Positions 43,566 to 53,696 of a stretch of DNA of 64,000 nucleotides are shown here, piece by piece. A program made the position numbers and the translations under genes. The notes under the pieces are model-generated. The model made no database searches. It was not told where the DNA came from and saw nothing but the letters and a program-made list of their open reading frames with translations. This stretch comes from Nostoc desertorum CM1-VF14 (GTDB lineage Bacteria > Cyanobacteriota > Cyanobacteriia > Cyanobacteriales > Nostocaceae). The stretch spans positions 62,001-126,000 of the forward strand of contig JAHHHR010000011.1 of NCBI GenBank assembly GCA_019359245.1. The letters are read 5' to 3'. Each line of letters starts with the position of its first letter. Position 1 is the first letter of the stretch.

Positions 43566-45332
43566 TCAGCAAGGATTATCTGTTGAGTCGCTATCACTAG
43601 ATAAAACCATGACTGGTTGTTGATATAGTGGTACGGTGAATGTGACTGTTGAGCCAAGCCCTTCGCCCAGACTGTAAAAATGTACCTCGCCGCCCATTGC
43701 CTCCACTAGCTTCTGCGATATTGCCAGTCCTAAACCTGTACCGCCGTAATGGCGAGTGCGGGAGCCATCTACCTGAGAAAATAATTGAAACAGTTTATCT
43801 TGTTTGTCTAAGGAAACACCAATGCCAGTGTCTGCCACACGTACTCTCACCATACCAGGAAATTCCTGACCTTGAAAGTTCGGCTTCGCTTTTTTGAGTA
43901 CTAAATCGGCGCTGACGGTAACACCGCCCTCATGGGTAAATTTGATGGCGTTACCTACTAAATTGAGCATAACTTGTAGCAACCGTTGGTAGTTGCTTTG
44001 GACAATGATTTCATCAGAGGTAGCAGGCATTTGCATCCGAAAGCTGAGGTTTCTCATTTCTGCTTGGGGACGCATGAAACCTTCTACATGACTGAATAGC
44101 TCATCTAGCTTGACTGGCGCATAAGCTAGCTCCATTTTACCAGCTTCGATTTTAGCAATGTCCAAAATATCGTTGATAATATTCAGCAGATGTATCGATA
44201 ATTGGTGAGCTTCTGTCAAAAACTGGTTTTGTTCTTCTGGATCATCTGCCATCCCTTCCAAAATCAGCTTCAAGAAACCAATCATGCCGTTGAGGGGGGT
44301 ACGAATTTCATGAGATACATTAGCCAGAAACTCGCTTTTGAGGCGGGAAGCTTCTTCGGCTTTTTGACGCGCCGCTTCTAATTCTTTATATAAAGTAGCA
44401 TGAGCGATCGCAGTTCCCAATTGATCTGCTGCTTCTTTTGCTAGTTCTAATTCTGGTTCTGTTAATGTGTAGCATTCATCCTGCCAACTCAAGGCAACCA
44501 ACCCATTAGCCTGGTCTTGATAGCAAGTTGCAATCACCAAAGTTTTCTGCCGCCCAGACCCTGCGTATCCAGGCACTTCCATTACAACTGGTTCTAAGGC
44601 TGTCAAAGCCTGACCAAAGGCAGGTTCAGAAGCTATATCTATTTTTGAGCCAAGCATTGATTTGAGTTTTGGCTGGCAATACTCAGCCTTCACCTCCACT
44701 TTTGAGCTAGAGGGCTGATAAGGACAAATAATACAGCGCTCTAGCCGCAGTGCTTTCCCCAAGCTATCAACTGTTTGCTGCCAAATAATATCTAAATCCA
44801 ACGTCCGGCGAATATTTCTGGTAATGCGATTTACCAGTTTTTGGTGTTGCTGTGAACGTATTGCCACCTCTATTTGTGTGGGCGTTTTTGATGCCACAGG
44901 CACTTTTTTTTTGTTCAGTGTCGCTTGCACTAACCGTCCCATCACTAAAACTGTGGTGGCAGTTGTTCCCAAACTCGGCATAATCGGACTCATCACCAAG
45001 TCCAACTCAAATAATTCCTGGTGGTAGCTAAACCAACACTGAAACCTTTCTGGCACTAAACTTGTCAAAATTCGGTGCAATCGTTCCAAATAACTAACCT
45101 TATCCACCGGGACAAAGGCTTGAGTCTGGTTCAGTTCCTCAACTACTTTTTCGGTATTTAACCCCAGCAGTTCGCTGTACTGCCAACAAAAGGTCAGATA
45201 GCGCCCTGCCTCATCTTGCGTATACACCAATTCGGCTCCTAGAGTTGGTAATGAGCCGTCAGTCTTACTGGTAATAGATTCCAGATTTTGGGAAAATACA
45301 TTTGACAATTGGGAATTAGCAGTAATAGTCAT
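43566..45332 (-). CDS. Sensor histidine kinase with PAS-like and GAF domains
   Basis: 588 residues, no membrane helix. Residues 30-150 look PAS-like (LTFCWQYSELLGLNTEKVVE). Residues 170-320 are a GAF domain (DLDIIWQQTVDSLGKALRLE ... ELAKEAADQLGTAIAHATLY). HisKA at SEFLANVSHEIRTPLNGMIG carries the phospho-accepting His. HATPase_c follows with NLVGNAIKFTHEGG, ADTGIGVSLDKQDKLFQLF and YGGTGLGLAISQKLVEAMGG. There is no receiver domain and no response-regulator gene beside it, so it is an orphan kinase. The input signal is unknown; the GAF domain lacks an obvious bilin-binding Cys-His pair. Confidence 0.92.
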   Translation of the reverse strand: MTITANSQLSNVFSQNLESITSKTDGSLPTLGAELVYTQDEAGRYLTFCWQYSELLGLNTEKVVEELNQTQAFVPVDKVSYLERLHRILTSLVPERFQCWFSYHQELFELDLVMSPIMPSLGTTATTVLVMGRLVQATLNKKKVPVASKTPTQIEVAIRSQQHQKLVNRITRNIRRTLDLDIIWQQTVDSLGKALRLERCIICPYQPSSSKVEVKAEYCQPKLKSMLGSKIDIASEPAFGQALTALEPVVMEVPGYAGSGRQKTLVIATCYQDQANGLVALSWQDECYTLTEPELELAKEAADQLGTAIAHATLYKELEAARQKAEEASRLKSEFLANVSHEIRTPLNGMIGFLKLILEGMADDPEEQNQFLTEAHQLSIHLLNIINDILDIAKIEAGKMELAYAPVKLDELFSHVEGFMRPQAEMRNLSFRMQMPATSDEIIVQSNYQRLLQVMLNLVGNAIKFTHEGGVTVSADLVLKKAKPNFQGQEFPGMVRVRVADTGIGVSLDKQDKLFQLFSQVDGSRTRHYGGTGLGLAISQKLVEAMGGEVHFYSLGEGLGSTVTFTVPLYQQPVMVLSSDSDSTDNPC

Positions 45333-45504
45333 TAATTGAGTTGGATAGACAAAGGGTATCCGACCGTAATTTTACTAAAGCTGCTCAAATTTATGCAAAA
45401 ATTTTTACAGCTTTTTCGTTTTTTATTGGGTATTTATTGGTGTTTTGAAATCCAGATTGACAAACTTTACTTTTTTAAATTGCATTGACAGCTGATTAAT
45501 AGTG

Positions 45505-45741
45505 TTAATCATTCCATTCACCCCGAGGAGGAACAGGGGTACGCACAGGGGTACGTGTCAGTTCGTCATCTCTGAGGATTTCACCCCGTAACCATTGACG
45601 AATCGCCACTTCAATCACTTTACTTGGGTCATTGGTGAGATGCTGAATTTGCTCTAGTAGCTCGGAGTCCAGGCGGACAGCAATTTCTACCTTATCGGCT
45701 CGTGTGTTTTCCGCTTCGGTAGTTTTCTCTTGCATATTCAT
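45505..45741 (-). CDS. Small ribbon-helix-helix-like protein
   Basis: 78 residues. The segment DKVEIAVRLDSELLEQIQHL ... DPSKVIEVAIRQWLRGEILR has the strand-helix-helix pattern of CopG/Arc-type DNA-binding proteins. A Pro/Arg-rich tail follows (TRTPVRTPVPPRGEWND). No toxin gene is adjacent, so it may be a free-standing regulator or an orphan antitoxin. Two Met codons lie at its start; the difference is two residues. Confidence 0.7.
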   Translation of the reverse strand: MNMQEKTTEAENTRADKVEIAVRLDSELLEQIQHLTNDPSKVIEVAIRQWLRGEILRDDELTRTPVRTPVPPRGEWND

Positions 45742-46283
45742 AGGTTTGATATACTGTGAATTGGTTTTGTCTAAAGCTTTGTAAAGTAGTTATATTCATA
45801 AATTTGGGCTAATTCACTGAAAAAATCTTCAAGAGGACAGTTACATAGTTCCCCGAAATAGCACCAAAGTAACAGCTTTAAGTTTCAAATCGCATTTTTC
45901 ATATAACTGACTAGACAATGGCTTTAGAAATTTTGCCGACAAATTAGTGATTATAGGTAATTACGGGTAGTAATTGCCCACGATCACTACATGATCCCTA
46001 CATGTACTTATTTACATTTATTGTACGCTCCTAGCTGATGAATACTAGCAGCGACAAATAGACTTTCATAATATTCTTAAAAGTCCACCTATTGAGATCA
46101 AAAGTTGAAGATGGGGTGAAGAGGGGATTGGGGATTAGGGATTGGGTTAGGAAAACTCTTCCCCAGTTCCTAGTCCCTACTCCCCACTCCCCATTAAAAG
46201 CAGCGTCTTGGCTAAGAAAGCATTAAAATACATTAAGTAAATTGCTCTTTTAACTTTGGTTGCTGCTAAGGCAAAGATAGTAT
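45742..46283. other. lepA upstream region with STRRs
   Basis: No gene supported. At 46112-46195 there are GGGGATT-type heptamers followed by TCCCTACTCCCCACTCCCCA, forming loosely inverted G-rich and C-rich arms. The lepA promoter should lie in the last 80 bases. Confidence 0.55.
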
Positions 46284-48095
46284 ATGACTGACGTTCCCGC
46301 AGTTCGCATTCGCAATTTTTGTATTATTGCTCACATCGACCACGGGAAATCAACCCTCGCCGATCGCTTGCTACAAGCTACTGGCACTGTTGAAGACCGA
46401 CAGATGAAGGAACAGTTCCTCGACAATATGGATTTGGAACGGGAGCGCGGCATTACAATTAAGCTGCAAGCTGCCCGGATGAACTACACAGCGAAAGATG
46501 GTCAGCAATATGTGCTGAACCTCATTGATACTCCCGGACACGTGGATTTCTCTTATGAAGTCTCCCGCTCTCTTGTTGCTTGTGAAGGAGCGCTATTGGT
46601 AGTAGATGCGTCCCAAGGTGTGGAGGCGCAAACTTTGGCGAATGTATATTTAGCCTTAGAGAATAATTTGGAAATTATCCCGGTTTTGAATAAAATCGAT
46701 TTGCCTGGGGCAGAACCAGAACGGGTAATTGGCGAGATTGAAGAAATTATCGGTCTAGATTGCAGTGGTGCGATTCTGGCTTCTGCTAAAGAAGGAATTG
46801 GGATTGATGAGATTTTAGAAGCAGTTGTTGAGCGGGTACCGCCACCGCCCAATACCATAAATGAACGCTTACGAGCCTTAATATTTGATAGCTATTACGA
46901 CAGTTACCGGGGAGTAATTGTGTATTTCCGGGTGATGGATGGCACTGTGAAAAAAGGCGATCGCATCCATTTAATGGCATCTGGTAAAGAATTTGAAATT
47001 GATGAGTTAGGCGTTCTTTCTCCGACTCAAAAGCAAGTTGAAGAACTCCACGCTGGGGAAGTAGGCTATTTGGGAGCAGCAATTAAAGCTGTAGCTGATG
47101 CACGGGTAGGAGACACAATTACCCTAAGTAAGGCGAAAGCAGAGGCACCCTTACCAGGCTACGCAGAAGCGAACCCGATGGTTTTTTGCGGGATGTTCCC
47201 CATTGATGCTGACCAATTTGAAGATTTGCGGGAAGCCTTAGAAAAGCTCGAACTCAACGACGCAGCGCTGCACTACGAACCAGAAACTTCCAGCGCGATG
47301 GGGTTTGGCTTCCGTTGCGGATTCTTGGGTTTGCTGCACATGGAAATTGTCCAGGAACGTCTAGAGCGAGAGTATAACCTAGATTTAATCATTACAGCTC
47401 CCTCGGTGGTTTATAAGGTGATTACCCTCAAAGGTGAGGAACTGTACATCGATAATCCTAGCCGCTTGCCTTCTCCCAACGATCGCGAAAGAATTGAAGA
47501 ACCCTACGTCCAAGTAGAGATGATTACGCCGGAAACCTATGTCGGCAGCTTGATGGAGTTGTCACAGAATCGCCGTGGCATCTTCAAAGATATGAAATAT
47601 CTCGCCCAAGGACGAACCACACTTACTTACGAACTTCCCTTGGCGGAAGTTGTGACTGACTTTTTTGATCAAATGAAGTCGCGATCGCGCGGTTACGCTA
47701 GTATGGAATATCACATCATCGGCTACCGTGAGAACCCTTTGGTGAAGCTGGATATTATGATTAACGGCGATCCGGTAGATTCCTTGGCGATGATTGTGCA
47801 TCGGGATAAAGCTTACAACGTCGGGCGGGCAATGGCAGAAAAACTCAAGGAACTAATTCCCCGCCATCAATTTAAAGTGCCAATTCAGGCATCTATTGGC
47901 AGTAAAGTTATCGCCAGCGAACACATCCCCGCTTTGCGGAAAGATGTGCTAGCCAAGTGCTACGGCGGTGACATCAGCCGGAAAAAGAAATTATTACAGA
48001 AGCAAGCAAAAGGTAAAAAGCGGATGAAATCTGTGGGTACTGTAGATGTACCGCAAGAAGCCTTTATGGCAGTGCTGCGCTTGGATCAAAACTGA
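46284..48095 (+). CDS. lepA: Elongation factor 4 (LepA)
   Basis: 603-residue ribosomal GTPase that back-translocates or remodels stalled ribosomes. G1 [16 protein letters not shown]2 region [13 protein letters not shown]3 [15 protein letters not shown]4 NKIDLPGA and the SAKEGIG G5 loop are all present. EF-G-like domains follow, and the LepA-specific C-terminal ends [20 protein letters not shown]. Full length. Transcribed alone; the 3' flank is occupied by small mobile elements. Confidence 0.97.
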   Translation: MTDVPAVRIRNFCIIAHIDHGKSTLADRLLQATGTVEDRQMKEQFLDNMDLERERGITIKLQAARMNYTAKDGQQYVLNLIDTPGHVDFSYEVSRSLVACEGALLVVDASQGVEAQTLANVYLALENNLEIIPVLNKIDLPGAEPERVIGEIEEIIGLDCSGAILASAKEGIGIDEILEAVVERVPPPPNTINERLRALIFDSYYDSYRGVIVYFRVMDGTVKKGDRIHLMASGKEFEIDELGVLSPTQKQVEELHAGEVGYLGAAIKAVADARVGDTITLSKAKAEAPLPGYAEANPMVFCGMFPIDADQFEDLREALEKLELNDAALHYEPETSSAMGFGFRCGFLGLLHMEIVQERLEREYNLDLIITAPSVVYKVITLKGEELYIDNPSRLPSPNDRERIEEPYVQVEMITPETYVGSLMELSQNRRGIFKDMKYLAQGRTTLTYELPLAEVVTDFFDQMKSRSRGYASMEYHIIGYRENPLVKLDIMINGDPVDSLAMIVHRDKAYNVGRAMAEKLKELIPRHQFKVPIQASIGSKVIASEHIPALRKDVLAKCYGGDISRKKKLLQKQAKGKKRMKSVGTVDVPQEAFMAVLRLDQN

Positions 48096-48143
48096 TTTAA
48101 GAGTGCTTAATGCTTGCGGTGACATCTCAAAGACCGAATAAAT

Positions 48144-48255
48144 GGCGTTGCTGAATTAAAGTATGAATCTGGATGTAGAGACGTAGCAGTGCTACCTCTC
48201 TACAAGGATTTTGGTATTATGCAAAACCATTTTTATACATGGAATCAGCAACGCC
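48144..48255. mobile_element. MITE-like element, family GGCGTTGCTGAATT, copy 1
   Basis: 112 bases with terminal inverted repeats GGCGTTGCTGAATT / AATCAGCAACGCC. It is flanked on both sides by GAATAAAT (48136-48143 and 48256-48263), an 8-base target-site duplication. It carries no gene. A second copy is at 50489-50582. Probably a non-autonomous derivative moved by a transposase encoded elsewhere. Confidence 0.85.
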
Positions 48256-48284
48256 GAATAAATTAGTTAATTCGCTTATATCCT

Positions 48285-48491
48285 AATACGGTTCAGTTAA
48301 GGCTAAAATTCTTTATCAAAGTCAAATTTTTTAACGTAGACGCATTAGCGAAGCGGTAACGACGTTCGCGTAGCGTCTGTCTGCGACACGCTGCGCGAAC
48401 GCAGAGAAGGAGCGTCAGCGGCTTGCCGCAGGCTACCACAGAGGCACAGAGGGAACAGAAAGAAGAAAAAAATGCCTAACTGAACCGTATT
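48285..48491. mobile_element. MITE-like element with AATACGGTTCAGTTA termini
   Basis: 207 bases bounded by AATACGGTTCAGTTAAGGC and GCCTAACTGAACCGTATT (one base gap). The flanks share GCTTATATC (48274-48282 and 48493-48501), consistent with a 9-base target duplication. The interior (about 48335-48435) is packed with GC-rich palindromic repeats such as GTTCGCGTAGCGTCTG, so repeats are nested in the element. Confidence 0.75.
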
Positions 48492-48493
48492 GG

Positions 48494-48528
48494 CTTATAT
48501 CTCCCGAATAGAATTCGGGAGATATAAG
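48494..48528. repeat. Perfect inverted repeat beside the MITE-like element
   Basis: CTTATATCTCCCGAAT / ATTCGGGAGATATAAG with a short central loop. It overlaps the right target-site copy of the element at 48285-48491. Could terminate transcripts from either side. Confidence 0.75.
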
Positions 48529-48816
48529 AATCACGCCTCATTTAGTCCTGATAATCCTTGTTTCGAGCGATGAATCGCTCACTACGAACTAGGATTTTAT
48601 TTTATGTTTAACAAAGTTTGGGGGTTTAAGTGCTCTGCAACTATCAAGCAGCGCATTTTGGCCTATTCAATAATACTTTTGAATTTTGAACGCCAGTTGC
48701 TACCATGCGGGAACGCTAAGAGTGTAGCTTGACAAGTCGGCAGAGCCGCCCAACGCACTGGCTCCTTTTGACTTCCGCGTTGCGGTATTGTGCCAAATTC
48801 CAGAATTTCGCCGCAA

Positions 48817-48915
48817 GATTTGATTAATGCTGCGGACAAAGTACTTTATATAGCCAAGCAGCAAGGGCGCGACGAGTTCATGCTGTTGATTTTGTTAGCC
48901 CTTATTGACACATGA
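48817..48915 (+). pseudogene. C-terminal fragment of a GGDEF-domain gene
   Basis: The frame reads DLINAADKVLYIAKQQGRDE, matching the last helix of diguanylate cyclases (usually ADxALYxAKxxGRN), and ends with TGA at 48915. No GGDEF core precedes it within the gap; the upstream DNA is repeat and low-complexity. A relic of a signalling gene lost by deletion. Confidence 0.7.
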
Positions 48916-49126
48916 TTTGCGAAGGTGATGCTAAATTGTTCTAATTACGAATTACACCTTGTTTCTTATCGCTAGCCCACAGTTGATAACCTTTGATAAG
49001 CTTTAACAAAATAACTGTTAAAAAATCTCAAAATTTTAGTAAATATACTTACTGCATTTGCCACCCTTATATTTTGAGGTAAATGTAGTTTTTTAGATAT
49101 TTGTAATGTGTCGGGGAGTCTAGCAG

Positions 49127-50314
49127 ATGAAGATACTGGTACTGAGTTGGGAGTTTCCGCCAAGGATTATTGGGGGAATTGCGCGACATGTAGCGGAATT
49201 GTACCCGGAACTGGTAAAGCTAGGGCATGAAGTCCACTTAATTACAGCAGAGTTTGGTCATGCGTCGATGTATGAAGTGGTTGAGGGAGTAAAGGTGCAT
49301 CGAGTGCCAGTGGCACATAGTAACGACTTTTTCCACTGGGTAGTCAATCTCAACTTGAGTATGGGAGATCACGGTGGTAAGTTGATTTTAGAAGAAGGGC
49401 CTTTTGATTTAATTCATGCCCATGATTGGTTGGTAGGAGATGCTGCGATCGCTCTCAAGCATAATTTCAAAATACCACTAATTGCCACAATTCACGCTAC
49501 GGAATACGGACGCTATAACGGTATTCACACAGACATTCAAGGTTATATAAATGGCAAAGAAACCTTGCTGGCTTACAACGCTTGGCGGATTATTGTTTGT
49601 AGCAACTATATGCGCCAAGAAGTAGAACGAGCGCTACACAGTCCTTGGGGCAAAATCGATGTCATTTATAACGGTATCCGAGCCGAAAAGAAACAGCATA
49701 ACGTAGATTTTCATGCTCTGAATTTTCGCCGCCAATTCGCCACAGACAATGAGCAAATCGTTTATTACCTTGGTCGCATGACTTACGAAAAGGGTGTACC
49801 TATACTGCTCAATGCCGCACCTAAGATCCTTTCGCAAATGGCAGGTAACGTTAAATTTGTAATTGTTGGTGGCGGCAATACTGACCATCTCAAGCGCCAA
49901 GCCTGGGATTTGGGAATTTGGCATCATTGCTATTTTACAGGTTTTCTCTCTGATCAATACTTAGATAGATTCCAAACTGTCGCTGACTGTGCAGTATTTC
50001 CTAGTCTTTACGAACCCTTCGGGATTGTGGCTTTAGAAAGCTTTGCTTCTCGTGTTCCGGTAGTAGTTTCTGATACTGGTGGTTTTCCAGAAGTAGTGCA
50101 ACATACCAAAACAGGCATTGTGACTTGGGTGAACAATCCCGATTCTTTAGCTTGGGGAATTTTGGAAGTATTGAAAAACCCAGGGTATCGGCAATGGTTG
50201 GTAGATAACGCTTATGAAGATTTAGAGCGACGCTTTAGCTGGCCGAAATTAGCCAAGCAAACTGAAGAAGTATATCAGCGAGTTGTACAAGAGCGATCGC
50301 AAATTGCGTGGTAA
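49127..50314 (+). CDS. Glycosyltransferase family 4, glycogen-synthase-like N-terminus
   Basis: 395 residues, GT-B fold. It opens MKILVLSWEFPPRIIGGIAR, with the K-x-G-G-like loop of starch/glycogen synthase relatives. Then FDLIHAHDWLVGDAAIALKH, IATIHATEYGRYNGIH, VIYNGIRAEKK, YLGRMTYEKGVPILLNAAPK, and the donor-site VFPSLYEPFGIVALESFASR. A good ribosome site (GGGGAG) precedes the ATG. Its likely role is an alpha-glycosyl transfer onto a glucan or glycolipid. Genes of this kind often sit beside GH57/GH13 genes, as here (GH13 at 50626). Confidence 0.9.
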   Translation: MKILVLSWEFPPRIIGGIARHVAELYPELVKLGHEVHLITAEFGHASMYEVVEGVKVHRVPVAHSNDFFHWVVNLNLSMGDHGGKLILEEGPFDLIHAHDWLVGDAAIALKHNFKIPLIATIHATEYGRYNGIHTDIQGYINGKETLLAYNAWRIIVCSNYMRQEVERALHSPWGKIDVIYNGIRAEKKQHNVDFHALNFRRQFATDNEQIVYYLGRMTYEKGVPILLNAAPKILSQMAGNVKFVIVGGGNTDHLKRQAWDLGIWHHCYFTGFLSDQYLDRFQTVADCAVFPSLYEPFGIVALESFASRVPVVVSDTGGFPEVVQHTKTGIVTWVNNPDSLAWGILEVLKNPGYRQWLVDNAYEDLERRFSWPKLAKQTEEVYQRVVQERSQIAW

Positions 50315-50488
50315 TCAATCAAGTATACTGTTCTATATATGACATTAGGGACAGCTAAATCAAGCTGTCCTTGAACAGTGCATAAATGTAAACTTTTTTA
50401 AACTTGCATAAAATCTTAATTTACTTTTGATAAATCCACAACAGGCACTGCTGTAATTTTTTCAGCGGAGCAATTTTAATCTGGCTTT

Positions 50489-50582
50489 GGCGTTGCTTAA
50501 TTGCAGCATGAATCCCCATTATAGAGACGCTATAGTTCACACCTCTATAAGAGTTTTGAAATCAAACTGAATCAGCAACGCC
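50489..50582. mobile_element. MITE-like element, family GGCGTTGCTGAATT, copy 2
   Basis: 94 bases: GGCGTTGCTTAATT ... AATCAGCAACGCC, with interior GCATGAATCC and AGAGACG shared with copy 1 at 48144-48255. The flanks are CTGGCTTT and AACGCTTT, five of eight bases alike, so an older target duplication is likely. The two copies bracket the GT4 gene. The rest of the 50315-50625 gap has no gene. Confidence 0.8.
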
Positions 50583-50625
50583 AACGCTTTACCATTCAGT
50601 CATATCGTGGAGATAATTTTAATTT

Positions 50626-52491
50626 ATGACGCTCCCAACCGAAATAAGTGTTAACTCAAGTATGCCTGCGATTAAAGCCTCTACCCTTACTGGAATGGGG
50701 GCTATTCCCTATAAAACAGGAACAGCTTTTCGAGTTTGGGCGCCATTTGCTTCAGCAGTTTATGTGGCTGGAGATTTTAATAACTGGTCTACATCCGCAA
50801 ATCTCCTCACCTCTGAAAATAATGGGTACTGGTCTGTGGATGTTCCTGGAGCTAAAGAAGGTCAAAAGTACCGCTATGTAATTCAAAGCCCTTTCATCCC
50901 CGCTGATTCTGTATGGTGGCGTACCGATCCCTATTGCAAACATGTCCTAGACAATGAGGGCGGCGATGGTGTAATTGTCACAGATCAGTTTGACTGGGGA
51001 ACCAATACTTTCAATATGCCAGCCTGGAATGAATTGGTGATTTATGAGCTGCATGTAGCTTCTTTTAATAGAAGCGAGAACAAGCCCGGAGATTTAAATT
51101 CAATTATCGATAAACTAGGCACCTTAAAAGACTTAGGCATCAATGCCATTGAACTGATGCCAATTTTTGGTTTTCCAGGAGAATACTCTTTAGGCTATAA
51201 CCCTGCTTTCCCTTTTGATATAGAAAGTAATTATGGCGATCCTAGTGAATTTAAAAACTTTGTTAAAAAAGCCCATGAATTTGGTATAGCTGTCATTCTC
51301 GATGTAGTTTATAACCATTTCGGTAGTGAAGAACTAGATTATTCTCTAAGGCGGTTTGATGGTTGGAATCAAAATAATGGGGATGGAATCTATTTCTACA
51401 ACGATCAACGCGTCAAAACCGATTTTGGTCCTCGCCCAGACTATGGCCGGGGTGAAGTGCGGCAATATATCCGTGACAACGCTCTGATGTGGCTGGAAGA
51501 ATATCAGATAGACGGTTTACGATTTGATTCCACTGTCAACATTCGTAATATTTACGGCAAGAACAACGAGCCTGGAAATGACATTCCTGAAGGCTGGAGT
51601 TTGATGCAATGGATCAACAATGAAATAGATAGCAAGACGCCGTGGAAGATTACCATTGCCGAAGATTTGCAAAATAACGAATGGATCAACCGTAATACAG
51701 GGGCAGGGGGAGCCGGGTTTGATTCCCAGTGGGGTAGTTCCTTTTATTATTCGATTTTTGAAGCGGTGGTGGCTCCCAGCGATAGTGCGCGTAATATGTA
51801 CAGCGTTCGGGACGCAATTTTGCAAAGGTTTGAAACCGATGCTTGGAAGCGAGTCATCTATAGCGAAAACCATGATGAAGTAGCAGAAATTAACCGCAAA
51901 GTCCGGCTCCCGGAAGTAATTTGGCGTGGTAATGCAGATAGCTGGTTTGCTCGCAAACGCTCTACCTTAGCGGCGGCTCTCGTTTTTACATCTCCTGGAA
52001 TCCCGATGATTTTTCAAGGTCAGGAATTTCTGGAATGGGGAAGTTGGAGTGATTCTGGAACTTTAGATTGGAGCAAGAAAGATAGATTTAGTGGTATCTG
52101 GGATCTATATCAGTCGTTAATTCGTTTACGGCGCAACTGGTATAACAACACCAGAGGTTTACGTGGACAGCATGTGAATGTACATCATGTCAACAATAAC
52201 GACAAAGTTATCGCCTTCCATCGTTGGGATAACGGCGGCCCAGGGGATGATGTAGTTGTGATTGTGAATATGGGCGATCGCTCCTATGATCGCTATAGCC
52301 TGGGCTTTCCTGGAGGCGGAACTTGGTGGGTAAGGTTTAATAGCGACTGGAATGGTTACAGCCCAGATTTTGGCAACCATTCTGGTTATGACACCTTTGC
52401 AGATCGGAGCAATCCCAATGATTCCGATGGTATGTCCTTCCGTGCCAATGTTGGCATTGGTCCTTATAGCGTCTTGATTCTTTCTCAATAA
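50626..52491 (+). CDS. GH13 alpha-amylase-family enzyme with CBM48
   Basis: 621 residues. N-terminal CBM48/isoamylase-N domain: FRVWAPFASAVYVAGDFNNW. The GH13 barrel follows with region I DVVYNHFG, region II GLRFDSTVN (Asp nucleophile), region III TIAEDLQ (acid/base Glu) and region IV SENHDEV, then a C-terminal beta domain (DVVVIVNMGDRSYDRYSLGF). All catalytic residues are present. The plan matches branching-enzyme or trehalohydrolase-like members; it is shorter than a typical GlgB, so glucan hydrolysis or transglycosylation is possible. No signal peptide, hence cytoplasmic. First gene of a co-directional run of seven. Confidence 0.9.
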   Translation: MTLPTEISVNSSMPAIKASTLTGMGAIPYKTGTAFRVWAPFASAVYVAGDFNNWSTSANLLTSENNGYWSVDVPGAKEGQKYRYVIQSPFIPADSVWWRTDPYCKHVLDNEGGDGVIVTDQFDWGTNTFNMPAWNELVIYELHVASFNRSENKPGDLNSIIDKLGTLKDLGINAIELMPIFGFPGEYSLGYNPAFPFDIESNYGDPSEFKNFVKKAHEFGIAVILDVVYNHFGSEELDYSLRRFDGWNQNNGDGIYFYNDQRVKTDFGPRPDYGRGEVRQYIRDNALMWLEEYQIDGLRFDSTVNIRNIYGKNNEPGNDIPEGWSLMQWINNEIDSKTPWKITIAEDLQNNEWINRNTGAGGAGFDSQWGSSFYYSIFEAVVAPSDSARNMYSVRDAILQRFETDAWKRVIYSENHDEVAEINRKVRLPEVIWRGNADSWFARKRSTLAAALVFTSPGIPMIFQGQEFLEWGSWSDSGTLDWSKKDRFSGIWDLYQSLIRLRRNWYNNTRGLRGQHVNVHHVNNNDKVIAFHRWDNGGPGDDVVVIVNMGDRSYDRYSLGFPGGGTWWVRFNSDWNGYSPDFGNHSGYDTFADRSNPNDSDGMSFRANVGIGPYSVLILSQ

Positions 52492-52527
52492 AATAATGGC
52501 TTGGTCATGGTATAGGGGAGTACACTC

Positions 52528-53511
52528 ATGAAAGCGATCGTCATGCATGAAACAGGGGGTGCAGAAGTACTGCACTACGAAACCTTTCCTACCCCGATAC
52601 CCATGACCAATGAGGTATTAGTCAAGGTTCATGCTGCTACGGTAAATCACACAGATATATTTCACCGCTCAGGACAGTTTTTCATTCAAAAAAGTCTCCC
52701 CCATATTTTGGGTATGGATGTAGCAGGGGAAATCGTGGAATTGGGTGCAGAGGTAACAAATTGGCAAATAGGCGATCGCATTGTTGCCACTTTTGAAGCC
52801 CTGGGAAGAGAAAGAAATGGTGCTTATGCGGAATACACCACGCTACCAGTTAAGCAATTACACCACATTCCCGATCAGCTGAGTTACATTGGAGCGGCGA
52901 GTATTGGTTTAGCTTTCACAACTGCTTGGATTGCCCTATTTTATAACGGGGCGATCGCGCCAGTTGAGCGAATTGTGATCCATGCAGCATCCAGTGGAGT
53001 GGGAACCTCTGCAATTCAAATTGCCCGTTGGCAAAATGCCCAAGTGATTGCCATCAGTGACAAGAACAAAACAGAGCGACTATACCAACTAGGAGCCGAT
53101 TTTATCCTTGATCGCCACTCTCCTAATTTAGTAGAGCAGGTAATCAAGATAACCGAGGGGCAAGGTGCCACTCTCGTTCTTGACTTAGTAGGACGTACAA
53201 CATTGCGATCGTCTATTAGTATGCTGGCAAAAAAAGGGCGGATTGTTTGTGCTGGGACTCTCAGTGGTGATGTGGCAGAAATTAATGTCATGGATCTACT
53301 GATGAAAAATGCCAGCATTCACGGTTCATTTGCTCTGATTCAACCGCAAGATTTCGACCAAATTTTGCAACACTTCGCCCAGGGAATATTTCAACCTGTG
53401 ATTGACTCCGTTTTGCCTTTACAAGAAGCAAGTGTTGCCCACGAGCGAATTGAGGCAAAACAGGCATTTGGTAAAATTATCCTCGTGCCTAATCCAGAAC
53501 ATCCCGGATAA
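52528..53511 (+). CDS. MDR-superfamily quinone oxidoreductase-like enzyme
   Basis: 327 residues, medium-chain dehydrogenase/reductase. The GroES-like N-terminal half includes VHAATVNHTDIFHRSGQFFI and GMDVAGEIVELGAEV. The Rossmann motif is HAASSGVGTSAIQIAR. No catalytic zinc ligand set (Cys/His/Glu) of alcohol dehydrogenases is evident, which favours the NADPH quinone or enone reductase group. A strong ribosome site (TAGGGGAG) sits before the ATG. It follows the GH13 gene by 36 bases, so the two are probably co-transcribed. Confidence 0.87.
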   Translation: MKAIVMHETGGAEVLHYETFPTPIPMTNEVLVKVHAATVNHTDIFHRSGQFFIQKSLPHILGMDVAGEIVELGAEVTNWQIGDRIVATFEALGRERNGAYAEYTTLPVKQLHHIPDQLSYIGAASIGLAFTTAWIALFYNGAIAPVERIVIHAASSGVGTSAIQIARWQNAQVIAISDKNKTERLYQLGADFILDRHSPNLVEQVIKITEGQGATLVLDLVGRTTLRSSISMLAKKGRIVCAGTLSGDVAEINVMDLLMKNASIHGSFALIQPQDFDQILQHFAQGIFQPVIDSVLPLQEASVAHERIEAKQAFGKIILVPNPEHPG

Positions 53512-53696
53512 AATTTAATCATTTTTTCGGAAATCATTAGTCAATTTTCCGGAAAGGTTAAAGTTATTATTGTTTCCATAAACACCACTTTTTTGTATAG
53601 TTCGGCAAAGCTAACTTGGATTGATTCCAAAATGCTAATTGCTGCGATTTATTGTGACTTGATTTGGTCGATAGATATCTACCAGGAGAAAAATTC

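Larger units (their letters stand above)
48096..49126. other. 1-kb gap of mobile and decayed DNA
   Basis: No intact gene. It holds two MITE-like elements, a perfect inverted repeat and the GGDEF remnant listed here. A GAGCGATGAATCGCTC palindrome lies at about 48569-48584. The last 150 bases are AT-rich and should contain the promoter of the glycosyltransferase gene. Confidence 0.6.
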
